Both the position numbers and the translations under genes were made by a program. From positions 1,984,001 to 2,048,000 of the forward strand of contig NZ_CP175511.1 in the NCBI RefSeq assembly GCF_046058945.1: 64,000 nucleotides of DNA. The letters are read 5' to 3'. Positions 26,784 to 35,197 of this stretch are shown here, one piece after another; position 1 is the stretch's first letter, and the number at the start of each line of letters is the position of its first letter. The stretch comes from Brochothrix campestris. GTDB lineage: Bacteria; Bacillota; Bacilli; Lactobacillales; Listeriaceae. The notes beneath the pieces are model-generated. The model did no database searches, had not been told where the DNA came from, and saw only the letters and a list, made by a program, of their open reading frames with translations.

Positions 26784-29192
26784 TTAGGATTTATGCTTAC
26801 TTAAATGCACCATCACTTCTTCGTTAGACTCGAGTCCCATTTCACGCATTACACGTTTCACTTCATTGACATCCAATGCTAATGTTGTTTCATCTGTACT
26901 TGAAGGAGCTGGCATCGTTAAGATTTTACGGGCATATATTTTATTACATGTCTCAATAAATTGATTATACATCGCACTCGTTTCACTTTGAAACGTAACT
27001 AACGGATTAATCTGACCGTATGCTTGTAAACCAATACCTTCTTTGATTGTTTCAACTTCATAGAGATACTCTATCCATTGTTCATCAATTGTTTCAATAA
27101 AGAGATTGCGTTCTATCTCATTAATTGAGTACATATTAAAACGCAACCGATTATCACGATACCATTGTAACAAAAAGGCTGTCCCCTCATTTTCATTTAG
27201 CTTTGTTAAGGAGACAATTCGTTTTGGTAAAGCAATCCCATCAAACAGTTCGTAGATGGCACTTTTTTTACGTTCATCCGATGCCGCTAAAGCAAAAATA
27301 GGTGAGACAATCCCACAAATTATTTGTTCTGTGAATGTCTTTGTATCCGTTAAACTAATAATTTTAAACCGTTCCGCGTAGATTTTTTGACTTTGCAAAT
27401 GTAAAACTTCATCAAATTGCAATAACTGTTTACGCACATCAAAGTTATGTGCTTCACGTGCTTCTTGGGCATAACGCATTACTTTTTTTACAAAGCGCCC
27501 CTTCAAGGGCCGATCAGTTTCTGGCCGCTTTTTCGACCGGAACTTTTCCCAACGACGACTATCAAATTGTTTCAACAGTTCATCTTCTAGCGATAGGATG
27601 AATTTACTATGTCCTGGATTACCACGCCGGCCTGAACGGCCAATTAATTGCAAATCAATGCGACGACTATCAAAACGTGAAGCTCCGATAACGCATAACC
27701 CACCCCGTTTTAATGAGGCATCATCTAATTTAATATCCGTGCCACGTCCAGCCATGTTCGTTGCGATTGTTACTGCACCAAGGGTCCCAGCATTTGCTAT
27801 AATCGCCGCTTCTAAACGATGATTTTTTGCATTTAAAACGTTATGTGGAATCCCTTCCCTGTTCAACAGTTCACTCAGCCATTCACTTTCTCGGATTGAG
27901 TTTGTGCCGATTAAAGAAGGACGGCCTTCTTTTAAATTATTAAAAATTTCTCGTACGATTGCCCGCCCTTTTTCTGCCTTCGTAGCATAAATTTCATCGG
28001 CTAAATCTTGGCGATTAATGCGCATGTTCGTCGGTATCACTACGACATCTAAGTTGTAAATCATTTTGAATTCTTCGGCTTCCGTTGTCGCGGTGCCTGT
28101 CATTCCCGATACTTTTTGATACATTCTAAAATAATTCTGAATCGTAATCGTAGCTAATGTCGTTGCCTCAAAATTAATCTTAACCCTTTCTTTTGCCTCT
28201 AAAGCTTGATGCATTCCATCGCTATAGCGACGTCCTGGTATTGCTCGTCCAGTATTTTCGTCAACGATAATAACTTGCTCATCCATTACGACATAATTTT
28301 CATCTTTCTTCATTAAAATATGTGCTCGCAAGGCAGTCATTGTCGCACGCATCACCGTTTGATTAATTGAATCGAACAAATCAGCTACTTGCCAAAAATA
28401 TTCTGTTTTACGAATCCCCGCTTCAGTTAGCCATACCGTATGATTCAATTGATCCAAAGTATAATCATTTTCTACAAACGTTAGCAACAGACGATTTGCT
28501 CGCGCATAGAGAGAAAGATCCTCATATTTAATGCTCGAAATCACGAGGGGTGTTCGGGCTTCATCGATTAAAATTGAGTCGGCCTCATCAATCAACACAA
28601 ATTCAAGACCGGTTTGCACCCGATCTTCTACGTGTTTAACCATGTTATCACGTAAATAATCAAAGCCAAATTCTGAGGCAGTCCCATAAATAACATCCCC
28701 TTGATAAATCGCTTGTTTTTCAGCCGTTGTTGCTTCATCGCTATTTAAGGTTACAGTTAATCCCATAAACTCCAACGTACGGCCAATTTCATCCCGATCT
28801 CGTTCTGCTAAATACGTATTAGCTGTAATTAAATGGACTTTTTTTCCTCGTAATACTTCACTGTATAACACAAACAGCGATACCAATGTTTTACCCTCAC
28901 CTGTCTTCATTTCGGCAATGCAACCATCTGCCAGTGCCAATGCGCCAATTAACTGGACATAAGCTGCTTCAAATCCAACAACTCTGCGAATCGCCTCTCG
29001 CAAAAGAGCATAGGCTTTTACAAGATCATCTTCCGTTATATCAACATCAGCGCTGAATTTAACTCGCCAATATGTTGTTTGTTCCTTAAATTCGTTGTCA
29101 TCAAAATAAGTATATAATTTACTCTGTTGTAAGATTCGTCGGGCTAAACGACGATATCCTGTCATTTGATTGTTGTGTGTACTAAGATTCAT
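26784..29192 (-). CDS. secA2: Accessory Sec translocation ATPase SecA2
   Basis: Drives export of a subset of proteins through SecYEG; in Listeria these include autolysins such as p60 and NamA. The protein is 802 residues from the ATG at 29192, which follows CAGGAGGATAAT; an open extension to 29300 has no ribosome site. Walker A is AEMKTGEGKT, and the DEAD motif is LIDEADSILIDEARTP. The preprotein crosslinking domain, the second helicase domain (ATNMAGRGTDI, GRSGRRGNPG) and the helical scaffold follow. The C-terminal zinc-binding tail of housekeeping SecA is absent and the protein is shorter, which marks it as SecA2. It is divergent from the p60-like gene. Confidence 0.93.
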   Translation of the reverse strand: MNLSTHNNQMTGYRRLARRILQQSKLYTYFDDNEFKEQTTYWRVKFSADVDITEDDLVKAYALLREAIRRVVGFEAAYVQLIGALALADGCIAEMKTGEGKTLVSLFVLYSEVLRGKKVHLITANTYLAERDRDEIGRTLEFMGLTVTLNSDEATTAEKQAIYQGDVIYGTASEFGFDYLRDNMVKHVEDRVQTGLEFVLIDEADSILIDEARTPLVISSIKYEDLSLYARANRLLLTFVENDYTLDQLNHTVWLTEAGIRKTEYFWQVADLFDSINQTVMRATMTALRAHILMKKDENYVVMDEQVIIVDENTGRAIPGRRYSDGMHQALEAKERVKINFEATTLATITIQNYFRMYQKVSGMTGTATTEAEEFKMIYNLDVVVIPTNMRINRQDLADEIYATKAEKGRAIVREIFNNLKEGRPSLIGTNSIRESEWLSELLNREGIPHNVLNAKNHRLEAAIIANAGTLGAVTIATNMAGRGTDIKLDDASLKRGGLCVIGASRFDSRRIDLQLIGRSGRRGNPGHSKFILSLEDELLKQFDSRRWEKFRSKKRPETDRPLKGRFVKKVMRYAQEAREAHNFDVRKQLLQFDEVLHLQSQKIYAERFKIISLTDTKTFTEQIICGIVSPIFALAASDERKKSAIYELFDGIALPKRIVSLTKLNENEGTAFLLQWYRDNRLRFNMYSINEIERNLFIETIDEQWIEYLYEVETIKEGIGLQAYGQINPLVTFQSETSAMYNQFIETCNKIYARKILTMPAPSSTDETTLALDVNEVKRVMREMGLESNEEVMVHLSKHKS

Positions 29193-29367
29193 ATGGATTA
29201 TCCTCCTGATTGCTATTTCTTTATTATACAAGATTGTTACCAGTCTGTGTGGTTTTATCCTCTGTTTCGTCTTTTTACTTCGACAGTAAAGTCCCTTCAC
29301 TACACTAAATAAACTAGTTGTTTTTTAGTCTAAAAGTAGCTATCTCACTGTTTTTTAATGACTTTCA

Positions 29368-29396
29368 TTGTAAAACAGCATAAAAAAAGGTACTAT
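29368..29396 (+). promoter_or_regulatory. SigmaA promoter of the p60-like gene
   Basis: TTGTAA and TACTAT are separated by 17 nt. The leader to the start codon would be about 70 nt. Confidence 0.55.
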
Positions 29397-29474
29397 TAAA
29401 AGTGTAACCTGTTTTTAAAAGGTAAATATTACGTAACCTACACTTATTTTAAAATGAAAAGGAGAGATTAATCG

Positions 29475-31109
29475 ATGAAAAAACTAACACTGACACTAGC
29501 CTCTGCTAGTCTTGCAGCTACATCTATTGTTGCACCTGTGGCTGCATCTGCTTCCACGAATGTGACTGTTAAGCTCAATGACACCTTATGGGGGTTAGCC
29601 AAACAGTATAAAACGACTGTTGAAAAATTAAAACAGTTAAACAACTTGGAGTCTGATACGATTTACGTTGGACAATCATTACAAGTGTTAACAACACCTA
29701 CAACACACATTGTTAAAAGCGGGGATTCGTTATGGAAAATTGCCCAAACAAATCACACGACTGTTGAGAAATTACAAGCATTCAACAACCTTCAGTCGAC
29801 TATTATCTTTGTTAATCAAAAAATCGCTGTCCCTCCTGTTGACTATACAATTGATACAACGGCAGTTGTACAAAAGGCCTCAGACTCTGCACAAGAAACG
29901 CCTGTTGCAAAAGACTTAACACCAACAGATCCAGCAACAGAGCAGTCTGTAGTCGCTGAAGAAGCTCCTGTTGCTGAAGAAGCTCCTGTTGCTGAAGAAG
30001 CTCCTGTTGCCGAAGAAGCTCCTGTTGCTGAAGAAGCTCCTGTTGCTGAAGAAGCTCCTGTTGCCGAAGAAGCTCCTGTTGCCGAAGAAGCTCCTGTTGC
30101 TGAAGAAGCTCCTGTTGCTGAAGAAGCTCCTGTTGCTGAAGAAGCTCCTGTTGCTGAAGAAGCTCCTGTTGCTGAAGAAGCTCCTGTTGCTGAAGAAGCT
30201 CCTGTTGCTGAAGAAGCTCCTGTTGCTGAAGAAGCTCCTGTTGCTGAAGAAGCTGTCGATACATCAGCGTCTTCTTACACTGTCCAATCAGGTGATACAT
30301 TAAGTAACATCGCTGCTTTATTTGGTACTTCTGTGGCTAAACTTGTTGCCTTAAATGATTTAGCTGATGACAATACGCTCGCAGTTGGGCAAGTATTAAC
30401 TGTTAAAGGCTCTGTCGCTGAACAAGCACCGGTTGTTGAAAAAGCACCTGCTGCTGAAAAACCAGCTGAAACGGTTAATGCTACAAGTTACACAGTGAAA
30501 TCGGGCGATTATTTAAGTAAAATAGCTGCCCAGTACAATGTATCAGTCAGCTACCTTGTGAATCGTAATAACCTTGCAAGCGCTAATGACTTAGTCGTTG
30601 GGCAAGTGCTTAAATTAACAGGTGCTGCTTCGTCTCAACCTAGCACACCAGCTCAATCAAATAATACATCTTCTAACACAACAACTTACAAACCATCAAC
30701 ACCAAAACCACAGGCCAACACAAACACATCAAGTTCAAGTTTCAGTAAATTGTTCAGTTATGCGCAACAATTCACTGGCACACAATATGTGTATGGCGGC
30801 ACAACACCCGCTGGTTTTGATTGCTCGGGCTTTACCCAATATGTGTATGCAAACTCAGGCATTTCATTAAACCGTACTGCTGGTGATCAAATGGCACAAG
30901 CAAAATCAGTATCTGAAAGCCAAGCTAAACCTGGCGACCTTGTCTTCTTCTCATACAATGGTGGTTCTTCAATCGACCATGTCGGCATTTATATCGGCGG
31001 CGGTCAAATGATTAACGCTCAAAATAATGGCGTTAAGATTGATAACATTCACGTAAGTGGTTGGGGCGAATACTTAGTTGGTTTCGGTTCAATTGCAAGT
31101 TTCAACTAA
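29475..31109 (+). CDS. p60/Iap-like peptidoglycan hydrolase (LysM x4, NlpC/P60)
   Basis: A secreted D,L-endopeptidase that likely cuts the peptide stems of the cell wall and helps daughter cells separate. Of 544 residues, 1-27 are a signal peptide ending ASA-S. LysM domains lie at about 29-75 and 77-121. Then come 16 tandem AEEAPV repeats (161-260), LysM domains at about 265-313 and 338-385, a Ser/Thr/Asn/Pro-rich linker, and the NlpC/P60 domain (420-544) with catalytic Cys 450 (FDCSGF) and His 502 (DHVGIYIG). The C-terminal MINAQNNGV and SGWGEYLVGFG closely recall Listeria p60. Unlike p60 it shows no SH3 domain and no Thr-Asn repeat. Its position next to secA2 suggests SecA2-dependent export. 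Confidence 0.9.
   Translation: MKKLTLTLASASLAATSIVAPVAASASTNVTVKLNDTLWGLAKQYKTTVEKLKQLNNLESDTIYVGQSLQVLTTPTTHIVKSGDSLWKIAQTNHTTVEKLQAFNNLQSTIIFVNQKIAVPPVDYTIDTTAVVQKASDSAQETPVAKDLTPTDPATEQSVVAEEAPVAEEAPVAEEAPVAEEAPVAEEAPVAEEAPVAEEAPVAEEAPVAEEAPVAEEAPVAEEAPVAEEAPVAEEAPVAEEAPVAEEAPVAEEAPVAEEAVDTSASSYTVQSGDTLSNIAALFGTSVAKLVALNDLADDNTLAVGQVLTVKGSVAEQAPVVEKAPAAEKPAETVNATSYTVKSGDYLSKIAAQYNVSVSYLVNRNNLASANDLVVGQVLKLTGAASSQPSTPAQSNNTSSNTTTYKPSTPKPQANTNTSSSSFSKLFSYAQQFTGTQYVYGGTTPAGFDCSGFTQYVYANSGISLNRTAGDQMAQAKSVSESQAKPGDLVFFSYNGGSSIDHVGIYIGGGQMINAQNNGVKIDNIHVSGWGEYLVGFGSIASFN
29955..30254 (+). repeat. 18-bp tandem repeat, 16 full copies plus a partial one
   Basis: The unit GCTGAAGAAGCTCCTGTT repeats 16 times and ends in a 12-base partial unit. 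The only differences I see are a few GCC-for-GCT changes in the first Ala codon. It encodes AEEAPV, an acidic, proline-containing spacer between two LysM pairs. Near-identity at the DNA level suggests recent expansion or ongoing slippage. Confidence 0.95.
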
Positions 31110-31125
31110 TCCCTTTTCATTAGCG

Positions 31126-31174
31126 AAAACGCCAGCCGTATTACTTTAAATAAGTAATACGGCTGGCGTTTTTT
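31126..31174 (+). terminator. Terminator of the p60-like gene
   Basis: A perfect 18-bp stem (AACGCCAGCCGTATTACT and its complement) with a short loop and a T6 run. Confidence 0.92.
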
Positions 31175-31179
31175 GACGC

Positions 31180-31216
31180 AAAAAAAGCCACCGACTGCTT
31201 GCACAGTTGGCGACTT
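31180..31216 (-). terminator. Terminator of the lactonase-GNAT operon
   Basis: A stem of about 11 bp (GTCGCCAACTG / CAGTCGGTGGC, with G-T pairs) is followed by a seven-T run on the minus strand. Confidence 0.75.
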
Positions 31217-31227
31217 AGATTACATTC

Positions 31228-31701
31228 TTAAATTGCTTTTACTAAGGTTACATTTTCGCTATCTTCTTGTGTTACCTCATAGCCCACTTTTTTCCAAAAT
31301 GACACACCCGCTTCGTACCCTTTTGGTAACGTGATATCAAATTGTTTTCCACCGTCGTCTTTGGCCCATTGATGTGCAACTTTTTCAAGGAGCTCATCAA
31401 GCCCTTCTTCAACAACATCCTCAGCAATAACTAGCCATTCAATTTTAAAACGGCTACTTTCATTCGGATCTTGTAAAATATCAAGCAAGCCTTTCGCGTT
31501 ATCTTCACCATCTAATAAAGCGAACGTGTATTTATTGAAGTTGGGTTTATCTGTACCGAGAACTTGTGTAACATCTGCTTCTGTAAATAAACGTTGTTTT
31601 GTTGCTTGAAAATAAAGTGGTGCTTTTTCAAACACTGAACGCACAGTATTTTCATCAGCTGGATGTAATACTTGGATATGAAAACCTTTGAAATTAGACA
31701 T
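31228..31701 (-). CDS. GNAT-fold acetyltransferase-like protein
   Basis: A 157-residue protein with the outline of a GNAT fold: a central IEWLVIAED strand and a late FWKKVGYEV, which is the usual GNAT end motif. The acetyl-CoA binding motif (Q/RxxGxG/A) is not visible, so activity is uncertain. It starts 12 nt after the lactonase gene with AAAGGAG as its site, so the two form an operon. Function unknown. Confidence 0.7.
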   Translation of the reverse strand: MSNFKGFHIQVLHPADENTVRSVFEKAPLYFQATKQRLFTEADVTQVLGTDKPNFNKYTFALLDGEDNAKGLLDILQDPNESSRFKIEWLVIAEDVVEEGLDELLEKVAHQWAKDDGGKQFDITLPKGYEAGVSFWKKVGYEVTQEDSENVTLVKAI

Positions 31702-31713
31702 TGTTAGACTCCT

Positions 31714-32763
31714 TTAGTTTACGTTATTTAAAAATGTGATTGCTACTGTTTCAGGTACCTCAACATTTTTATTGACTACTGTTAATTGGCCATTAGCCGC
31801 ATCGATTTTATATGTTGTCGCTGTGCCAGTATTTTCATTGGCTGCGATTAACACTGAACCAGTGGCATCAAGGTTAATGTCACGTGGACCTTGACCGAAG
31901 GTTGAAATTTGTTGTGCTAATGTTAATGTGCGGTCTGCTGATACATCAAAAACGGTGATGCCATCGTAACCACGATTCGATACATACAACGTTTTTTCAT
32001 TTGGTGATAAACGAATCGCCGCACCCGTGTTTTCTGCTGTGAAATCAGCAGGTAACGTTGCAATCGTTTGTTTAACCGCCATTTCACCCGTTGCTTTATC
32101 AAAGCTCACAACCAACACTTCGTTTGATAACTCAGTCATAATAAAGGCAGTTTCACCATCGGCCGTAAATGTTAGATGACGTGGACCACTGCCCGCTTTC
32201 ACTTTAAGCACTGAGCTGACTTCAAGGGCATTGCCATTAACTTTATATGCGTAAATTTCATCAGTTCCTAAATCAATACCGATGACAAATTTACCATCGG
32301 GAGTAAGACCTGAATAATGAGCGCACGGTTTTGTTTGACGTTCTGGATGAACACTGCTACCTGAATGGGCATCACGATAGCTCACTTGATCAATAGAACC
32401 ATCAGCCTTAAGTGCAACCGCATCAATCAAGCCACGGTGATAATTGGCACTGTATAAAACGCTACCAGCTTCATTAATAGTAACATAACAAGGTGGTGCA
32501 CCTTCTTCAGAGATATTATTCAAAGGGGTTAAGCTCGCGTCGTCATTAATAGCAAACGCTTGTAAGCCACCTTTTCCATCAACTTTAGCAATGCTGTATA
32601 AGAATTTATTCGATTGATCGATGGTTAAATACGTTGGATTATCAACTGCTCCAGCTAATTTAATAGCTGTTAATTCCGCCGTTTCTGTATCGATTAAGCC
32701 TGTATAAATTCCTTGACTGGTTTTCTTTGTATATGTTCCAAAATAAACGCGTTCATTACTCAT
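31714..32763 (-). CDS. Lactonase family beta-propeller (6-phosphogluconolactonase-like)
   Basis: A 349-residue seven-bladed beta-propeller of the YkgB/Pgl lactonase family, which can hydrolyse 6-phosphogluconolactone in the pentose phosphate pathway. The N-terminus YFGTYTKKTSQGIY and the motifs GSGPRHLTF, ALSPNEKTLYVSNRG (here IRLSPNEKTLYVSNRG) and FGQGPRDINLD are typical. There is no signal peptide, so it is cytoplasmic. It is the first gene of a two-gene operon. The precise substrate is inferred from the family. Confidence 0.87.
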   Translation of the reverse strand: MSNERVYFGTYTKKTSQGIYTGLIDTETAELTAIKLAGAVDNPTYLTIDQSNKFLYSIAKVDGKGGLQAFAINDDASLTPLNNISEEGAPPCYVTINEAGSVLYSANYHRGLIDAVALKADGSIDQVSYRDAHSGSSVHPERQTKPCAHYSGLTPDGKFVIGIDLGTDEIYAYKVNGNALEVSSVLKVKAGSGPRHLTFTADGETAFIMTELSNEVLVVSFDKATGEMAVKQTIATLPADFTAENTGAAIRLSPNEKTLYVSNRGYDGITVFDVSADRTLTLAQQISTFGQGPRDINLDATGSVLIAANENTGTATTYKIDAANGQLTVVNKNVEVPETVAITFLNNVN

Positions 32764-32844
32764 AGTTATATCTCTCCCTTACATTTTGATTTCTCTCATA
32801 TTATACCATTTTTTAGGTTTAACGTCTGTTGTTAAAGGGGGAAC

Positions 32845-33297
32845 TCACTCTGTTTTATTTTTTTCTAACCATTTTTTTGCTGTCGCTTTACTTTTATCCG
32901 ATGCATTAAAAATAGTTAACTTCTGCTTGCTATCACTTTTAACCAATGTTGGAACTGAGCTAATGTCTATCGTCTTTAATAAGGCATTCATGGCTTCACT
33001 GTCTTCTTCACGTGCCTCATCTGTATTATAATAATAAATTTTCATATCATTTTCCACAACTAATTCAGTTAATTTAGGTGAAAAAGTGCGACAGTATTTA
33101 CAGGTGGGACGCGCCACATAAACGATGTACGGCTTGTTCGACTGTTGTAATTGCTTGAACTCTGACGTTGAAATGGCTGTATATTTGGACGTATTCATTG
33201 TTTCTTTGGCTGAAAACGGCTTAAAAAGTAGTATCGTAGCACCGATTAATACAAGGGCTGCCACCAAAATCATCCACCACTTTATCCTCTCTAACAT
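32845..33297 (-). CDS. Membrane-anchored thioredoxin-like protein
   Basis: A 150-residue protein whose residues about 7-29 form a single hydrophobic anchor. The rest is a thioredoxin fold facing outside. The redox motif is CKYC in YVARPTCKYCRTFSP, and the cis-Pro loop is SVPT. It resembles the bacteriocin transport accessory/PedC-BrcD group, but no bacteriocin genes are nearby, so a general extracytoplasmic thiol role is as likely. The ATG at 33297 is preferred over a GTG at 33315, which lies inside the AAGGAGAGG site. Confidence 0.82.
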   Translation of the reverse strand: MLERIKWWMILVAALVLIGATILLFKPFSAKETMNTSKYTAISTSEFKQLQQSNKPYIVYVARPTCKYCRTFSPKLTELVVENDMKIYYYNTDEAREEDSEAMNALLKTIDISSVPTLVKSDSKQKLTIFNASDKSKATAKKWLEKNKTE

Positions 33298-33462
33298 TCC
33301 AATCCTCTCCTTCACTTTGATACTACAAGCGTAATGCTTCCATCCACTAATTGCAATTGCTTTTTTAGACGTATTCTTCTTTATTTCAGTGTATGCCTAG
33401 CTCTTTATTCATGATAGAATATAACTATAAGTAAAAATTATATACATCAGAAAGGTGATATA

Positions 33463-33708
33463 ATGACAACACTTAAGTTATTAACTGCCATTCAAACTGA
33501 ATGTGCCTTAGCTCAACAAAGTTCGGATGCTGAGCAAGCCAAACATCTTTATGCGATTCAAACATTAGCGGCTTTACTCACTGAAGATTCTGTATCAACT
33601 GCACCAACCGTTACCACTAGTACACGAATTGAGACTCAACCAAAACCGAGTGTTCCAATCGCGACAGTAACGTCAGATTACAGTGGTTCATCCTTACTCG
33701 ATTTTTAA
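33463..33708 (+). CDS. YwdI family (DUF5327-like) protein
   Basis: An 81-residue protein with a helical N-terminal half (residues about 1-45) and a Ser/Thr/Pro-rich tail ending GSSLLDF. It resembles B. subtilis YwdI in size, in the C-terminal motif and in being next to a YwdK/DUF423 gene. AGAAAGGTGATATA precedes the ATG. Function is unknown in any organism as far as I know. It is probably cotranscribed with the next two genes. Confidence 0.72.
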   Translation: MTTLKLLTAIQTECALAQQSSDAEQAKHLYAIQTLAALLTEDSVSTAPTVTTSTRIETQPKPSVPIATVTSDYSGSSLLDF

Positions 33709-33745
33709 TTGTGGTTTTAAATTCGCTTGAAAAGAGGTTTTACCA

Positions 33746-34129
33746 ATGAAAAAATTTGCGCTTTTTGGTGCCAGTTTCGCACTACTCGCAGTCGCGTTAG
33801 GAGCCTTTGGCGCCCACGCGCTCAAAACCCAACTCGGTGATTCTGCAACCACTTGGGAAACAGCGGTTCATTACCAAATGTTTCATGCTGTCGCCTTAAT
33901 CGTCATCGCGCTCTTAATCCAGTTATTTCGCGATGCTTTTTTCACAATTGCAGGCTGGTTAATGATTGGTGGTGTAGTATTGTTCTCAGGCAGTCTCTAC
34001 ACGCTCAGCCTTGTAAAGATTACCGCAATCGGTATTATCACTCCGATTGGTGGCGTTCTATTCATTACTGCTTGGATTTTTATCATTTTAGGATTAGCAA
34101 GAATTAATACATCACGTTCTATTTACTAA
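33746..34129 (+). CDS. DUF423 family membrane protein (YwdK-like)
   Basis: A 127-residue protein with four membrane segments. The N-terminal ALGAFGAHALK and the following WETAVHYQMFHAVALI are diagnostic for DUF423. The family's role is unknown. It lies between the YwdI-like gene and pta, with gaps of 37 and 21 nt, so all three may form one transcript. Confidence 0.9.
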   Translation: MKKFALFGASFALLAVALGAFGAHALKTQLGDSATTWETAVHYQMFHAVALIVIALLIQLFRDAFFTIAGWLMIGGVVLFSGSLYTLSLVKITAIGIITPIGGVLFITAWIFIILGLARINTSRSIY

Positions 34130-34150
34130 AATTTATAGGGGGGCTTTATA

Positions 34151-35128
34151 TTGAATACGTTAATTAATGAATTAAAAGAAAAAGTTGTTGGCAAAAATAT
34201 CCGCATTGTTTTTCCAGAAGGTAATGATGCTCGTATTGTTGCAACAGCAGCTCGTTTACATGCCGAAAAAAGTATCATTCCTGTTTTACTCGGTAACAAA
34301 GATGTGATTGCTGCTACAGCTCGTGAAGCTGGTGTAGTGATCGGTGATATCGAAACACATGATCCTGAAAATGACCCGTTATTTGATGAATTGGTCGCAG
34401 CCTTTGTTGAACGTCGTGCAGGCAAGGCAACAGAAGAACAAGCACGTCTTACCTTACGTGACCCTAACTACTTTGGTACGATGCTCGTACATATCGGTAA
34501 TGTTGACGGTCTCGTAAGTGGTGCCATTCACTCAACCGGTGATACGGTTCGCCCTGCTTTACAAATTATCAAAACAAAACCCGGTATTAAAAAGACTTCA
34601 GGTGCAATGGTGATGATTGGTCGCTCTGCTCGCTTCATTTTTGCAGATGTCGCAATCAACATCAATCCTGACAGTGCCGACTTAGCAGAAACAGCAATTA
34701 CAAGTGCTGAAACAGCCGCGATTTTTAATATCGATCCTAAAATTGCGATGTTGAGTTTCTCAACACATGGTTCAGCTAAATCACCTGATGCGACAGCAGT
34801 AGCTGATGCGACACACTTAGTAAGAGATGCGCGACCAGACCTCGTTATCGACGGCGAAATTCAATTTGATGCTGCCTTCGTACCTGAAGTGGCTGAGTTA
34901 AAAGCGCCTGATTCACCGTTAGCTGGTAATGCATCTGTCTTCGTTTTCCCTAACCTAAGTGCTGGTAACATTGGTTATAAACTGGTTCAACGCTTTGCGA
35001 AACTCGAAGCTGTGGGACCGATTTTACAAGGCTTAAACAAGCCTGTCAATGACTTATCACGTGGTTGTACTGCAGATGACGCCTACAAATTAGCCTTGAT
35101 TACTGCTGTTCAAGCAGTCGCTGAATAA
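34151..35128 (+). CDS. pta: Phosphate acetyltransferase
   Basis: Interconverts acetyl-CoA and acetyl phosphate in the Pta-AckA pathway. The protein has 325 residues, the short single-domain form. Family motifs include IVFPEGNDARI, GTMLVHIGNVDGLVSGAIHST near residue 115 (read as separate short motifs) and AMLSFSTHGSAKS. The start is TTG at 34151, with AGGGGGG 7 nt upstream; there is no ATG in reach. It links to pyruvate oxidase, which also yields acetyl phosphate. Confidence 0.95.
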   Translation: MNTLINELKEKVVGKNIRIVFPEGNDARIVATAARLHAEKSIIPVLLGNKDVIAATAREAGVVIGDIETHDPENDPLFDELVAAFVERRAGKATEEQARLTLRDPNYFGTMLVHIGNVDGLVSGAIHSTGDTVRPALQIIKTKPGIKKTSGAMVMIGRSARFIFADVAININPDSADLAETAITSAETAAIFNIDPKIAMLSFSTHGSAKSPDATAVADATHLVRDARPDLVIDGEIQFDAAFVPEVAELKAPDSPLAGNASVFVFPNLSAGNIGYKLVQRFAKLEAVGPILQGLNKPVNDLSRGCTADDAYKLALITAVQAVAE

Positions 35129-35132
35129 ATCC

Positions 35133-35175
35133 AAAAAAAGCCTTCGTGAGCAATTCATCCTCACGAAGGCTTTTT
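35133..35175. terminator. Bidirectional terminator between pta and cgoX
   Basis: The stem AAAAAGCCTTCGTGAG / CTCACGAAGGCTTTTT with T runs on both strands. Confidence 0.9.
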
Positions 35176-35197
35176 TGAATCCTATAACAAACAGCGC

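Noticed and set aside
29955..30254. Tandem repeats as a possible CRISPR array
   Set aside because: The 18-bp units are directly joined without spacers and encode a protein repeat.
29812..30303. Open frames on both strands full of QQQELL or KLLLLK repeats
   Set aside because: They arise because the 18-bp repeat has no stop in several frames. They lack ribosome sites and lie inside the p60-like gene.
32845..33297. Thioredoxin-like gene as part of a bacteriocin cluster
   Set aside because: No precursor peptide, immunity or dedicated transporter gene is near it.
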